From CAVUAN01 sp963739435 (GTDB lineage Bacteria > Acidobacteriota > Thermoanaerobaculia > UBA5066 > Gp7-AA6), in assembly GCA_963739435.1 (NCBI GenBank), contig CAVUAN010000005.1:1-64000 (forward strand): a stretch of DNA of 64,000 nucleotides, in the 5' to 3' direction. The translations under genes and the position numbers were made by a program. Of this stretch, positions 37,680-47,000 are shown one piece after another (the stretch's first letter is position 1; the number at the start of each line of letters is the position of its first letter). Under the pieces are notes generated by a model that saw only the letters and a list, made by a program, of their open reading frames with translations, was not told the origin of the DNA and did no database searches.

Positions 37680-40284
37680 TCACTTCAATCCATCGACCAG
37701 GAAAAGCTCGGAGGAGAAGCGATGGTGCGTGTAGACGCAGGTCTTCCCGTCCGCCGAAAAGAAGATCGCTCCGATGGCTCCGTCCGCCAACGGATGGACG
37801 GGCCGTATCTCCTTCCAAAGCTCCCGGCGTCCGGTGAAGGGATCGAGACGGTAGACACGCGTGGTGATGGCCAACTCGCCGGGGCGCAGCTCATCCTCGC
37901 TGCGGACATACAGCAGCTTTCCATCGGCGGTCCACTGAATCGGCTCCTCACCGGGAAGAAGGCCACTGACCCTGTGGTTTTCCGTCGTTTCCGTTGAATA
38001 GATGTACCAGTCTTGATCGGCCGCGCGGGCGGAGAAGAAGCGTCCGTCGCCCGACAAGACCGTCCCTCCGGCCCCTAAAGGAGTGACCGGGCGAGGCTCC
38101 CCGCCGCTCAAGGCCTGTACCCAGGCACGCCGTCTCCCCTGAGGATCTTCCGCCATGAACCAGATTCTTCGACCGTCCGGAAAGAACCCCATCCGTCCCC
38201 CGTGGCGGAGCCCAGGCGTATCGATGGTTCTTGGCTGTCCGGGCCCAGTTGGAATGAGGATGATCTGAGCGTCCGGAAGACCGGCGGTGGCGAGCACGAA
38301 CTTTCCGTCCGGCGAGAGCGCCCACGCGTAACCGTCGGCCAACCGTTTTGGCGGCGAACCGTCGGTCCCCCGCAGATACACGTACCGGCCGCCCTGGCCC
38401 ATCTCGTTAAAGAGAAGGGTGTCTCCGCTCGGACCTAGACCCGCGGCCACGGAGCGGTCGAGATGGGAGAGATTCCGAGGGCCAGCCTCGCCCGGAAAGT
38501 CCCCGAGGATCTCCGAGCTCTCGGAGAGGCGCCCGAGGAGTACACGACAGTCCGCCGAGACGTCGTGGAGGACGAAGTCGCCCGGGTAGTGTCGTCACGA
38601 GCCTCTTCGGGCGACCGGGGACGACAGCGAAAAGTCGGGTGGTCCCGCCCGCGACGGAGTTGAACCAGATCTCATTCGTCACCCGGCACCACCCGATCTC
38701 TCGGGCTCGCTCACGGAGATCGAGGACCCGCCCGCCGAGCTGACTCACGTAAAGATTCTGGCGGGACACGAATGCGACCCGATCACCTGACGGCGAGATC
38801 GCGATACGGGGATACACAGCCTCATTGCTTTCGTAGACCACCGTGCCCGCGGGAAACTCGAGACGGTTCTTGCCTCCGACATAGTGCATGACGGCAAGAG
38901 ACTTGCCGTCCGGGCCCCAGTCCGCGAAGTATGTTTCTTCGAGAAGCTCTCGAGGCGCGCCGCCGGCGAGCGGTGCCTCGGCGAGCACCCCCCGGAACCG
39001 GCTCGGGTCGAACGAAAGGTCCGCGTGCGGCGCGCGAAAAGGCAGGCCGAACCGCGGCCCGAGCCGAACCGCCATCTGGCCGGAGGAGGAGATGGACAGA
39101 ATCTCCGCCCTCGAGAGCCCGAGCGAACGCGTCTCGGGGCTGTCGAGGCGCGCGGTCAAGAGCTCGGAGGGCTTGCCTTCCGACTCGGCGGCGTACACCA
39201 CCGTTTGGCCATCAGGCGTAAAGCGCGCCGTCGAGATTCCGGCGCCGCGAAACGTCAACTGCCGGAATCCCGGCGAAGACGTGTGCGACCGCTCGACACG
39301 CCGGCCGAGCACGTAGGTTCCGGCCAGCGATGCCAGGAGAGCAGCCGCGAGCGCGACTGCTCCCCATCTCGCCGGGCGCCGCGGAGCCTCGAGCAAACCT
39401 CCGGCCTCGCCCGAGAGGTCCGAAACATGCTCGCGCAAGGTCGCGAGGTCCCGCGCGAGGTCCTCCGTCGCCGCATAGCGGTCCTGCGGCTCCTTGGCGA
39501 GGCACCGCTCCACGATCCAGCGCAACTGGGCGGGGGCCTTGGAATTGTGCGCCGAGATCGGCTCTGGCTCGTTCCGAATGATTGCCGCGAGTATTTCCGG
39601 CTTCGTCGCCCGCTCAAATGCCCGCTTGCCCGTCGCCATCTCGTAGAGGATCGAGCCAAAGGAGAATTGATCGGAACGGAAATCCGCCCGTTGCCCGGTC
39701 GCCTGCTCGGGCGACATGTAACCCACGGTCCCCATGACCACACCGGGTTCGGTTCCGCCAGGGAGCGTTTGGGCTTTCTCGGTCGGCCCTCCGTCCGAAT
39801 CCGGATGCATCAACTTCGCCAGGCCGAAATCGAGGATCTTCACCAAACCGTCGCCGGTGACCATGACGTTCTCGGGTTTCAAGTCCCGGTGAACGATGCC
39901 CGAGGCATGAGCCTTGGCCAGCCCGTCGGCGACCTGAGCGGCGATCGAGAGCAGCTTGCGCAGAGGAAGAGCGCCGACATAGAGCAGCTCCCGCAACGTC
40001 TTTCCATCCACCAGCTCCATGACGATGAAAGAGGTGGACTCGCTTTGCCCCACCTCGTAGATCGTCACGATGTTGGGATGATTCAAGGCGGAAGCCAGAC
40101 GCGCCTCCGTCTCAAAGCGCTTCAAGCGAGTCACGTCGGAAGACAACTCGGCCGGCAAGACTTTGACCGCGACCTCGCGTTGAAGCCGCGTGTCCCTGGC
40201 CCGATAAACCTCCCCCATCCCGCCAGCCCCGAGTGGGCTCAGCATCTCGTACGGGCCAAGCCGCGTACCTGCGGAAAGGGTCAT
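37680..40284 (-). CDS. Ser/Thr protein kinase with TolB-like propeller (one frameshift)
   Basis: About 868 aa. N-terminal kinase domain: G-loop LGAGGMGEVYRARDTR, catalytic Lys in VAVKVLPAE, loop SGIVHRDLKPENVMV, DFG in VKILDFGLAKL, and GYMSPEQATGQ. One membrane helix follows (ALAAALLASLAGTYVLG), then an extracytoplasmic TolB/WD40-like propeller with FTPDGQTVVYAAESEGKP and ISPSGDRVAFVSRQNLYVSQ. A +1 shift near 38590 after LVTTLPG breaks the frame; the rest (DGRRIWFMAEDPQGRRRAWV, IQWTADGKLLYVRS) continues to the stop at 37680. A transmembrane kinase with a sensing propeller next to an FHA regulator suggests a signalling pair. It shares the start MTLSAGTRLGPYE with the kinase at 57.6 kb. Confidence 0.88.
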
Positions 40285-40382
40285 GGGTTCACGGGCAAAT
40301 CATATTGCGGGATGGTCGACGGTTCGATCCAACCGTCGCTTCGACAATCAGCAAATCGAGAGAATCGGTGTGGCGAGAAGTA

Positions 40383-40460
40383 CTGGTGGAGCTGAACGGG
40401 ATCGAACCGTCGACCTCCTGAATGCCATTCAGGCGCTCTCCCAAACTGAGCTACAGCCCC
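40383..40460 (-). tRNA. tRNA-Ala (anticodon GGC)
   Basis: A 78-base cloverleaf with encoded CCA on the minus strand. Acceptor GGGGCTG pairs with CAGCTCC and includes the G3:U70 pair that identifies alanine tRNA. The anticodon stem is CCTGA/TCAGG with loop ATGGCAT (anticodon GGC), and the T-arm is GACGG-TTCGATC-CCGTT. All arms are normal. Confidence 0.95.
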
Positions 40461-40526
40461 ACGCGGGCGCGCAGAATAGCACGGCCCTTGGGCGCGGTAA
40501 AACGACGCGGGGAGAGTCGAAGGCCT

Positions 40527-40712
40527 TTAGCAAAAGTCGCTGCAGGACATGTAGTAGCCGCAGGCGGGCTCGGGGCAGAGCAGCTTGCACTTGCGCTCGA
40601 AGAGGACTGCGCCGCAATTGGGGCACACGCGTTCGGGCTGGCGCTCCGCAACACGGGACATGCCGGCGGCTTGGTCCTCCGCGCTGCGGTCGAGCGGCTC
40701 GGAAGGCCTCAT
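40527..40712 (-). CDS. Small zinc-ribbon protein
   Basis: A 61-aa protein with VCPNCGAVLFERKCKLLCPE and ACGYYMSCSDFC at the very end. CPNC and the later Cys residues form a probable zinc ribbon of the kind seen in small bacterial HVO_2753-like or Trm112-like proteins. The start overlaps the stop of the lipoprotein gene (ATGA), so the two are coupled. Function unknown. Confidence 0.75.
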   Translation of the reverse strand: MRPSEPLDRSAEDQAAGMSRVAERQPERVCPNCGAVLFERKCKLLCPEPACGYYMSCSDFC

Positions 40713-40924
40713 TTCGCAGCCGGCGGCGGCGTGACGACGTCCGGCTTCAGGCCGATTCCCGCCGGGGTTCGCAACGCCGGCACCGGCGTCGTGTCGGGCG
40801 TGGGCGGGGGCGCCGGAGTCGTCGCTGCCGCTTCGTGGCCTGCCGTCTCGTGCGCTGCGCCGCAGCCCGCCAGGACCAGGATGGATCCGAGGAGAGCCGC
40901 CGGAAGTCGCAAAGACCTCATCAT
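40709..40924 (-). CDS. Short proline-rich lipoprotein
   Basis: A 71-aa protein starting at ATG 40924 (a second ATG follows directly). MMRSLRLPAALLGSILVLAG then C is a lipoprotein signal with lipobox LAGC. The mature part is an Ala/Thr/Pro-rich linker of about 45 residues with no fold evident, ending DVVTPPPAAK. It may tether or be a small envelope peptide. Coupled to the zinc-ribbon gene. Confidence 0.65.
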   Translation of the reverse strand: MMRSLRLPAALLGSILVLAGCGAAHETAGHEAAATTPAPPPTPDTTPVPALRTPAGIGLKPDVVTPPPAAK

Positions 40925-41046
40925 CCGCTTGCCTCCGACAATTTTTGTCGATTCCTTGCGGGCATTATGCCTGAGTTTTCGCTGCCCTGCTCTTCCAACT
41001 TTCACGCAAACCCTTGAGCGCAAAGCTCCATCGCGCACCCCCCGAG

Positions 41047-41063
41047 TTGGTACGGCTCTTGAT
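41047..41063 (+). promoter_or_regulatory. possible sigma54-type promoter
   Basis: TTGGTACGGCTCTTGAT resembles the -24/-12 consensus TTGGCACG-N4-TTGCT with correct spacing, but has GA instead of the nearly invariant GC at -12. It lies about 50 bases upstream of a strong plus-strand terminator with no gene between. Confidence 0.25.
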
Positions 41064-41073
41064 ATCCCCTGCT

Positions 41074-41139
41074 GCCAGGAAGAGTGCCGGCGTGGGAGCT
41101 CTGGCACGTAGGGGAGCCGAAAGGCTCCCCTTTTGTTTT
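41074..41139 (+). ncRNA. candidate small RNA
   Basis: A plus-strand stretch of about 66 bases ending in a textbook intrinsic terminator, with no plus-strand coding sequence within 3 kb upstream. The 5' end is guessed from the sigma54-like site. It could also form the 3' part of a longer RNA beginning near 40930. No known RNA family was recognised. Confidence 0.35.
41111..41139 (+). terminator. intrinsic terminator
   Basis: GGGGAGCC-GAAA-GGCTCCCC followed by TTTTGTTTT: an 8-bp GC stem with a GNRA loop and T-run. The T-run is on the plus strand only, so it ends plus-strand transcription and not the hflX message. Confidence 0.85.
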
Positions 41140-41144
41140 CTCTC

Positions 41145-42383
41145 TCACGCTTCGAAGTACCTCTTCAGACGCCCGGCAGACCCCTTCCGGCCGGCCACCT
41201 GCAGGCTGAGAGCATCGCCCAGATCCTCTTCGCGGAGGACCCGGAAGGCTGCCCGGGCGGCGGCGATCGCCCCTCCGTCCGAATAGGGGATGCGCAGCCG
41301 AAACCGGTCGGGCTCCGGCCGCGCGCGCTTGAGGATCGCCGCCTCGAGCTCCGGCAAGCCCTTGCCCTCGAGCGCGGAGATGGCCAGGCCGTCCCGCGGG
41401 CGGCAAGCGCCGCGCACGTCGATCTTGTTCCACACGGGAAGGACTCTCTCGGGCAGGACGCCGAGCTCACCCAGGACTTCATCGGCTACCTTTCGCTCCT
41501 CGTCGACCCGCGGCGACGCTGCGTCGAGGACGTGCAGCACGAGATCCGCGTCGCGGATCTCGGAGAGCGTCGAGCGAAAAGAAGCGACGAGCGAAGTGGG
41601 CAGCTTGCGGACGAAGCCGACCGTGTCGAGAAAGACGACGTCGGCCATGCGCGCCGAGCCGCCGCGGGCCGCGCGCGAATCGAGTGTCGCGAAGAGCCTG
41701 TCGGCCGCGTAGGCGGATTCGCGCGTCAGCCGGTTGAAGAGCGTCGTCTTGCCGGCGTTGGTGTAACCCGCGATCGCGGCCTGAAAGACCTTTTGGCGGC
41801 CCCGCCGGCGGACCTCGCGCGCCATCTCGATCTTCTCGAGGTCGCGGCGCAAGTGCGCGACGCGATCGCGGATCTTGCGCCGATCGAGCTCGATCTTCTG
41901 CTCGCCCGCGCCGCCGCGCGCCCCGACTCCTCCTCCGAGCCCCGAGAGGTGGCGGTAACGGCCCGCCAGGCGCGGCAGGAGGTACTGGAGCTGCGCGAGC
42001 TCCACCTGGGTGCGCGCCTCGCGCGAGCGGGCGTGGGTCGCAAAGACGTCGAGGATGAGCCCCGGCCGGTCGAGCACGCGAATCGAGCCTCCCCACCTCT
42101 CCTCGAGGTTGCGCGCCTGGCCGGGAGTGAGCTCATCGTCGAAGATCACGAGATCAGCTCCCTCCGCTTCGGCTGTCTGGCCCAGCTTCTCGGCCGCGCC
42201 TTTGCCGATGAAGGTCGCCGGGTCCGGAGACGCGCGCTCCTGCACGAAGCGGCCCACGACGTCGGCGCCGGCCGTCTCGGCGAGGCGGGCGAGCTCGTCC
42301 AGGTGCTCTTCGGCCAGGGCCCGGGGATTGGCCCGGCTGGACACGCCGACGAGAAGAACGCGCTCCCGCTTCCGCGTTGGCAT
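41145..42383 (-). CDS. hflX: Ribosome-associated GTPase HflX
   Basis: A 412-aa HflX-family GTPase that splits or rescues stalled ribosomes under stress. The N-terminal domain has ERASPDPATFIGKGAAEKLG and IFDDELTPGQARNLEE, the glycine-rich linker is LSGLGGGVGARGGAGEQKIE, and the GTPase motifs are G1 GYTNAGKTTLFNRL, G3 DTVGF and G4 NKID. The C-terminal domain (LRIPYSDGGAIAAARAAFRV) is also normal. The start gives the standard N-terminus LLVGVSSRANPRALAEEHLD. Single gene with divergent neighbour DUF2400 only 18 bases away. Confidence 0.95.
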   Translation of the reverse strand: MPTRKRERVLLVGVSSRANPRALAEEHLDELARLAETAGADVVGRFVQERASPDPATFIGKGAAEKLGQTAEAEGADLVIFDDELTPGQARNLEERWGGSIRVLDRPGLILDVFATHARSREARTQVELAQLQYLLPRLAGRYRHLSGLGGGVGARGGAGEQKIELDRRKIRDRVAHLRRDLEKIEMAREVRRRGRQKVFQAAIAGYTNAGKTTLFNRLTRESAYAADRLFATLDSRAARGGSARMADVVFLDTVGFVRKLPTSLVASFRSTLSEIRDADLVLHVLDAASPRVDEERKVADEVLGELGVLPERVLPVWNKIDVRGACRPRDGLAISALEGKGLPELEAAILKRARPEPDRFRLRIPYSDGGAIAAARAAFRVLREEDLGDALSLQVAGRKGSAGRLKRYFEA

Positions 42384-42401
42384 CAGGCCATTCTAGTTGG
42401 G

Positions 42402-43379
42402 ATGTGGTATTCCTTTGCCGTGCCCAGCCTGCCTCCACGGCAAAGCCTGCTCGGCGAAAAGCTCGAGCTGCTCTACCGCTCGTACGGCGCCGAGACAGCC
42501 GAGAGCGATCCCATCGTCTTCGTTCGGCCCTACACCGATGCCGAGGACCGCGAGGTCGTGGCCTGGATTGCGTCGGCCTTCGCCTATGGACGGGTCGCCA
42601 CGATCCAATCGAACGTCCGGCAAGTGCTCGACGCTCTCGGGCCCCACCCGGCCCGGAACCTCGACTCGATTGACGACTTCGCAGCGTTCGCGCGGGAGCG
42701 CCTCGCCGGCTTTCGCCACCGATTCCACGGCGAGGAGGACGCGGCCGCGCTCCTGTTCGTCATCGCGCAGGCTCGCCGCGAGGACGGCTCCGTCGGCGCT
42801 TTCTTCCAGAGCGTGTGGCGCGACGGGGAAGAGGACACGGCGGGCCTTCTCTCGCGCGGCGTGGCCCGCCTCCTGGCATTCGACTTCCGGCCAGCCATCG
42901 GCCGGCGCGGGTTGCCCGAAGGCTCCCCTGCCCGCTTCTTCTTTCCCGACCCCGCGCAGGGCTCGGCCTGCAAGCGGTGGAACCTCTACCTGCGCTGGAT
43001 GGTCCGCCGCGACGCGCTCGACTTCGGCCTCTGGCCATGGATACCCACAGACCGCCTCGTCATCCCGACCGACACGCACATCCACCTCGTCGCGCGCCGG
43101 CTCGGCCTGACGAAGAGGCGGACACCCAACTGGGCGACCGCGCGGGAGATCACCGATTCTTTGAAACGCTTCGACCCGTTCGACCCCGTCCGTTTCGACT
43201 ACGCCCTCTGCCGCATCGGCATCTTCGGGATCTGCCATCCCCGAAAGTCGAAGTCCCGCTGTGATCAATGCCTCGCGGGAGAGGCCTGCCGGACCGGCCG
43301 AGAGAGAATTGATTCATTGAATCATTTGTCGATTGAAGGATTGAGAAAAGAGAGACTGGCCCCGGCAATGAGTCAATGA
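42402..43379 (+). CDS. DUF2400 (TIGR02757) protein
   Basis: About 325 aa from ATG 42402. Family motifs: SDPIVFVRPYTDAEDREVVA near the start, FAYGRVATIQSNVRQVLDAL, LYLRWMVRRDALDFGLWPWI, and LVIPTDTHIHLVARRLGL, which is diagnostic for TIGR02757. The C-terminus carries GICHPRKSKSRCDQCLAGEA, a Cys cluster resembling that of HhH/4Fe-4S DNA glycosylases. Function unknown, perhaps DNA repair related. The last ~20 codons run into an octamer repeat, so the exact end may have been altered by repeat expansion. Confidence 0.88.
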   Translation: MWYSFAVPSLPPRQSLLGEKLELLYRSYGAETAESDPIVFVRPYTDAEDREVVAWIASAFAYGRVATIQSNVRQVLDALGPHPARNLDSIDDFAAFARERLAGFRHRFHGEEDAAALLFVIAQARREDGSVGAFFQSVWRDGEEDTAGLLSRGVARLLAFDFRPAIGRRGLPEGSPARFFFPDPAQGSACKRWNLYLRWMVRRDALDFGLWPWIPTDRLVIPTDTHIHLVARRLGLTKRRTPNWATAREITDSLKRFDPFDPVRFDYALCRIGIFGICHPRKSKSRCDQCLAGEACRTGRERIDSLNHLSIEGLRKERLAPAMSQ

Positions 43380-43425
43380 ATCAATGAATCAATGAATCAA
43401 TGTTTCAATGATTCCATGAGGCAAT
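43310..43425. repeat. octanucleotide tandem repeat
   Basis: About five AATGAATC units at 43368-43412, preceded at 43312-43325 by the reverse-complement form GATTCATTGAATCATT. The layout (two arms, unique centre) copies that of the GTCCAAA blocks but with an A/T-rich 8-base unit. It lies between the DUF2400 and tlpA genes and overlaps the end of the former. Confidence 0.85.
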
Positions 43426-43426
43426 C

Positions 43427-43963
43427 GTGACCACTCGCTCGCTGCTCACGGCCGTCTTCAGTGTCGTCGTCGTGGTCGTGGCGGCCGTATTCATCCGCTC
43501 CCTCGTCCCGCCGGAGTCGCCGTCGGGATCGCTGGCTTCCCTGTCCACGGCGGCCGAGCTGCCGATCTTCGACCGGGCGGGCAAGAAGGTGGATCTCTCG
43601 AAGGAAAAGGGCCGCATCATCGTCATCCACTTCTGGGCGACCTGGTGCCCTCCGTGCGTCGACGAGATCCCCGAGCTCTCGAAGTTCTGGGAGCAGTACA
43701 AAGGGCGCGACGACATCGCTCTCTACACCATCTCGGTCGACAAGGACTGGAAAGCGGTCGAAGACTTCAACGCGAAGCACCCGAACAACCTGCCGCACTA
43801 CCGCGATCCCGACTCCGTCACCGCCAAGCGCTTCGGCTCCACACAGTTCCCGGAGACCTACATCACCAACAGGGCCGGGCGCGTCCTCTACCGCGTGCAG
43901 GGCGGGATCCAGTGGGCCGACCCCGACGTCAGGGAGCGGATCCGCCAGCTCCTGGCTTCGTAG
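43427..43963 (+). CDS. TlpA/ResA-type thiol-disulfide oxidoreductase
   Basis: A 178-aa membrane-anchored periplasmic thioredoxin. The start is GTG 43427; a single N-terminal helix (LLTAVFSVVVVVVAAVFIRS) anchors it. Active site HFWATWCPPCVDEIPEL with Cys74 and Cys77, and cis-Pro loop FPETYITNRAGRVL. Such proteins reduce apo-cytochrome c CxxCH sites before heme attachment, which fits the octaheme cytochrome gene next door. It converges with and overlaps the small membrane protein gene by 35 bases. Confidence 0.92.
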   Translation: MTTRSLLTAVFSVVVVVVAAVFIRSLVPPESPSGSLASLSTAAELPIFDRAGKKVDLSKEKGRIIVIHFWATWCPPCVDEIPELSKFWEQYKGRDDIALYTISVDKDWKAVEDFNAKHPNNLPHYRDPDSVTAKRFGSTQFPETYITNRAGRVLYRVQGGIQWADPDVRERIRQLLAS

Positions 43964-44066
43964 GCTTTTCGTCCTTCTGGCGCATGAGCCAGAGGAAGAG
44001 AACGACGGCCAGAGCGGAGATGCCGAGGCTGGCCCAGAAGAGCCTGTAGGAGAGATCGAGGAGCAT
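43929..44066 (-). CDS. Small single-helix membrane protein of the cytochrome operon
   Basis: A 45-aa protein starting MLLDLSYRLFWASLGISALA, one membrane helix and a short charged tail (RQKDEKPTKPGAGGSAP). It begins 17 bases after the octaheme cytochrome gene on the same strand, so it is the last gene of the respiratory operon. Size and topology recall small accessory subunits of respiratory complexes (CcoQ, PetL/N class), but there is no sequence match. Confidence 0.6.
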   Translation of the reverse strand: MLLDLSYRLFWASLGISALAVVLFLWLMRQKDEKPTKPGAGGSAP

Positions 44067-44083
44067 GGCCGAGCGGCCCGCGC

Positions 44084-47000
44084 CTAGGGGCTGCCGGTCA
44101 CGGCCGGGCCGGGCGCGGGGGCGGTGCCCCCGGTCTTGCCGATCGACCAGACGTAGTCGCGCAGGGCCTTCGTGATGGCGTCCGGATCGGCGAGGAAGGG
44201 CTTCACCTTGTCGTCGCCTCCAAGGATCTTCGCGTAGTCCGCGCGGTCCTTCGCGAACGCGGGCGAGTCCACGACCGTCGCCAGGGGCGAGGTCCGGTGC
44301 CCGTCGTCGCCCTTCGGGAAGTTCGTCGGCATGCGTGTGCCGGGCATCCATTCGTCCGGCCGCCGGATCCAGTCGTTGATCCAGTCGTGGCGGAGCCGGG
44401 TCGACGCCATCTGGAGGTTGGGCGCGAGGGTCGAGCGGTCCACTCCCGGCTTGTTCATGTCTTCGAGGCTCCGCGGGTGACACTTCGCGCACTGTAAGAG
44501 CTCGAAGGTCTTCTTACCCGCGGCCCAGGCCTTCGGATCCGCCGCATAGTCGGCCGTCAGGAACGGGTAGGTCGCTCGGTCGAGCGACGCGAAGTACTTC
44601 GTGAGGTCGTTCAATTCCCGTTCCGTGAAGCCGAAGGTCGGCATGTGGGCGTCGAGCCACGGACGGATCTGGCCGGTCTTCGGAGCCTTGAGGAACGCGA
44701 ACAGCCAGTCGCTCTGCACCTTGGCGCCCTGCCCCTGGATGATCGGAGGCGCCAGCGAAACATCGGCCATGGTCGAGCGTATCGAGCCGCCGATGCCCTC
44801 GATGACATGGCAGCCCTGGCAGTTGTGGTCCTTGACGATGCGCCGGCCATGCTCGATCGCCTCCTCGGACGGCGACAGCCTCTTGACCGCCGCATCGGAC
44901 GCGTTGAGCTTCTGGAAGGAAAGCACCGCCGTCACGACGTAGTCGAGCTCCCGCTGGGAGAAGCGGAAGTTCGGCATCTTGAGCTTCTCTTCCCAGCCGC
45001 GTGCCCGGTCGCGGTCGAAGATACGCGGGTTCGTCAGCTTCGTCCGGAACCAGTCCTGGCGCGTGTGCGGCAGGTGCAGGAATCCGAAATCCAGTCGGTG
45101 GACGGGCTTCGAGCCCTCCTCGGTCAGCTCGGTGCCGATCGGCTTGGCGTCCTCGAAGCCGGAGATCGCATGGCACGCGAAGCAGCCGTAGTACGCGATG
45201 AGGTTGCGGCCGACGTAGACCTCCTGCTTGTGGATGTCCATGCCTGCCAGGTCGGCCTTCGCGTCGAAGATCGTCTTGGTCGCCATCTCGAAGTAGAGGC
45301 CGATCTTCTCGAGAGTCGCCGGGTCGCTCGGCGGCAGCGCCGCCTTTTCGAAGTCGGCGGGAGCCTTCAGCGTCGCGAGGTACTCGGCGATGTCGAGGGC
45401 GTCCTCGCGCGAGAGACGCAGGTTCGGCATCTTCGTCTCGGGGTTCCACTCCTTCGGGTTCAGGATCCACTGGTAGATCCAGTCGCGCGACGTCTTCGAG
45501 CCGATACCTGCCAGGTTGGGTCCGAACTGCCGGTAGGTCCCGACGAGGTCGCGCTGGGCGGTCGGATCATTCAAGTGGCAACCGAAGCAGCCGCGGGAGG
45601 CGAGGAGCGTCTCGCCGCGTCCGGTGTCGCCGCGCCCGGCGACACCCGGCACGTCGGCCGGCTTCGACTTTTCGTAGAGGTACGCCACGATCGAGTTGAC
45701 CATCGTGTTGTTCTCGATCCGGCCCTCCTCGTTCATCCTCACCTGAGCCGGCGTGGGCGGGCGCGTTCCTGAGACGTTGACGTAGTTCTCCTGGAAGAAG
45801 AAGCTCGGCATGCGCGTCGAGGCCCGGAAGGCCGGCGGGTTGCTCACCCACCGGACCGCCCAATCTTTCGGAGCCTTGGAGCGGAGCTTCTCGAGCGACG
45901 GCCCCGGCCTCGGGAGCTTCTGCGCCTCGATCCCGGCCAGCCGGTGGCAGCCCCAGCACCCGAGGATTTCGACCATGCGCATCCCGCCATCCAGGGTCGG
46001 CGCCTCGGGGAAGTTGGCCTCGGCGGTGTGGCAGCGGTAGCAGCCCGCTTCCGTGTACTTCATGGGAAGGACCGGCGTGTCGTTGAAACGGTCGAACTCC
46101 CACTCGAACCGCTTCTCCCACCGCTTCTCCTGGTGCGCGTCCTGCGGCGAGTGGCCGGCCGACCAGAACGAGGACGCCCGGTCGCGCCCGCCGTGGCACG
46201 ACGTGCAGCCGTATGCGTTGGCGGGATGGAGCGACTCGCCGCCCACCATCAGCCCGAGCCGCGAATGCGTTCGGAAAACGGGATTGAGCTTCGCGTCCTC
46301 GAAGCCGCCGCGATCGGCCGCGATATGGCAGGTCTGGCACCTGTCCACCTTCGGGATCTTCATGAAATTGACGTCGTTGTAGAGCTCGGGGAGCTGCACC
46401 TGCTGGACGCGCAGGGAGGGGTTCACCATGTCGAGGATCGGCGAGTTGCGCAGGTCGAAGATCACGCCCTGCTTCAGCTCCTCGAGCTTGTTGCGCGCCA
46501 GCCGGTAGTCCTTGGTCAGCTTCTCCATCTGCGTCCGGACCTCGTCGCGCTTGGCAGTGATCCGATCCATCTCCGCCTTGATCTCGGTCTCCTGCTGCTT
46601 CAGCTCCGCGAGCTTCAAGTCCGCGGCGTTGAGCTCCTTCCTGGCCTTGTCGCGGACCAGCCTCGCCGCCGGGGCGGACTTCGGGCGCCGGGCCTGCGCG
46701 GACTCGTACGTGTAGAGCGCCGCGTCGAAGGATGCCCTCGCGAAGCGGGCGTTCTGGTCGGCCGCGTAGATCTTCGGCTGGAGGTCGGAGAGCTTCTGAT
46801 CCAGTTTCTCGAGTGCCGCTCGATGCTGGGCGATCTGCTGCCGCGCGGCCCCCAGGTCCGCCATCAGCTGCTGCCTCTGCTCGCCGAAAGCCTTCTCGCG
46901 GGCCGCCAGCAGGGCTTCCCGGGTCTTGCGGGCATCGAGGCGGAAGAACATCCGCTGCATCGTCTTCCAGGGCCTGTCGTAGTCCGCCCACACCATCAGC

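Noticed and set aside
41047..41063. A confident sigma54 promoter
   Set aside because: The -12 element has GA instead of GC, which is usually critical; kept only as a low-confidence site.
27101..43379. In-frame TGA codons as selenocysteine in window genes
   Set aside because: None of the recognised genes shows a TGA at a redox position followed by continued homology and a SECIS-like hairpin.
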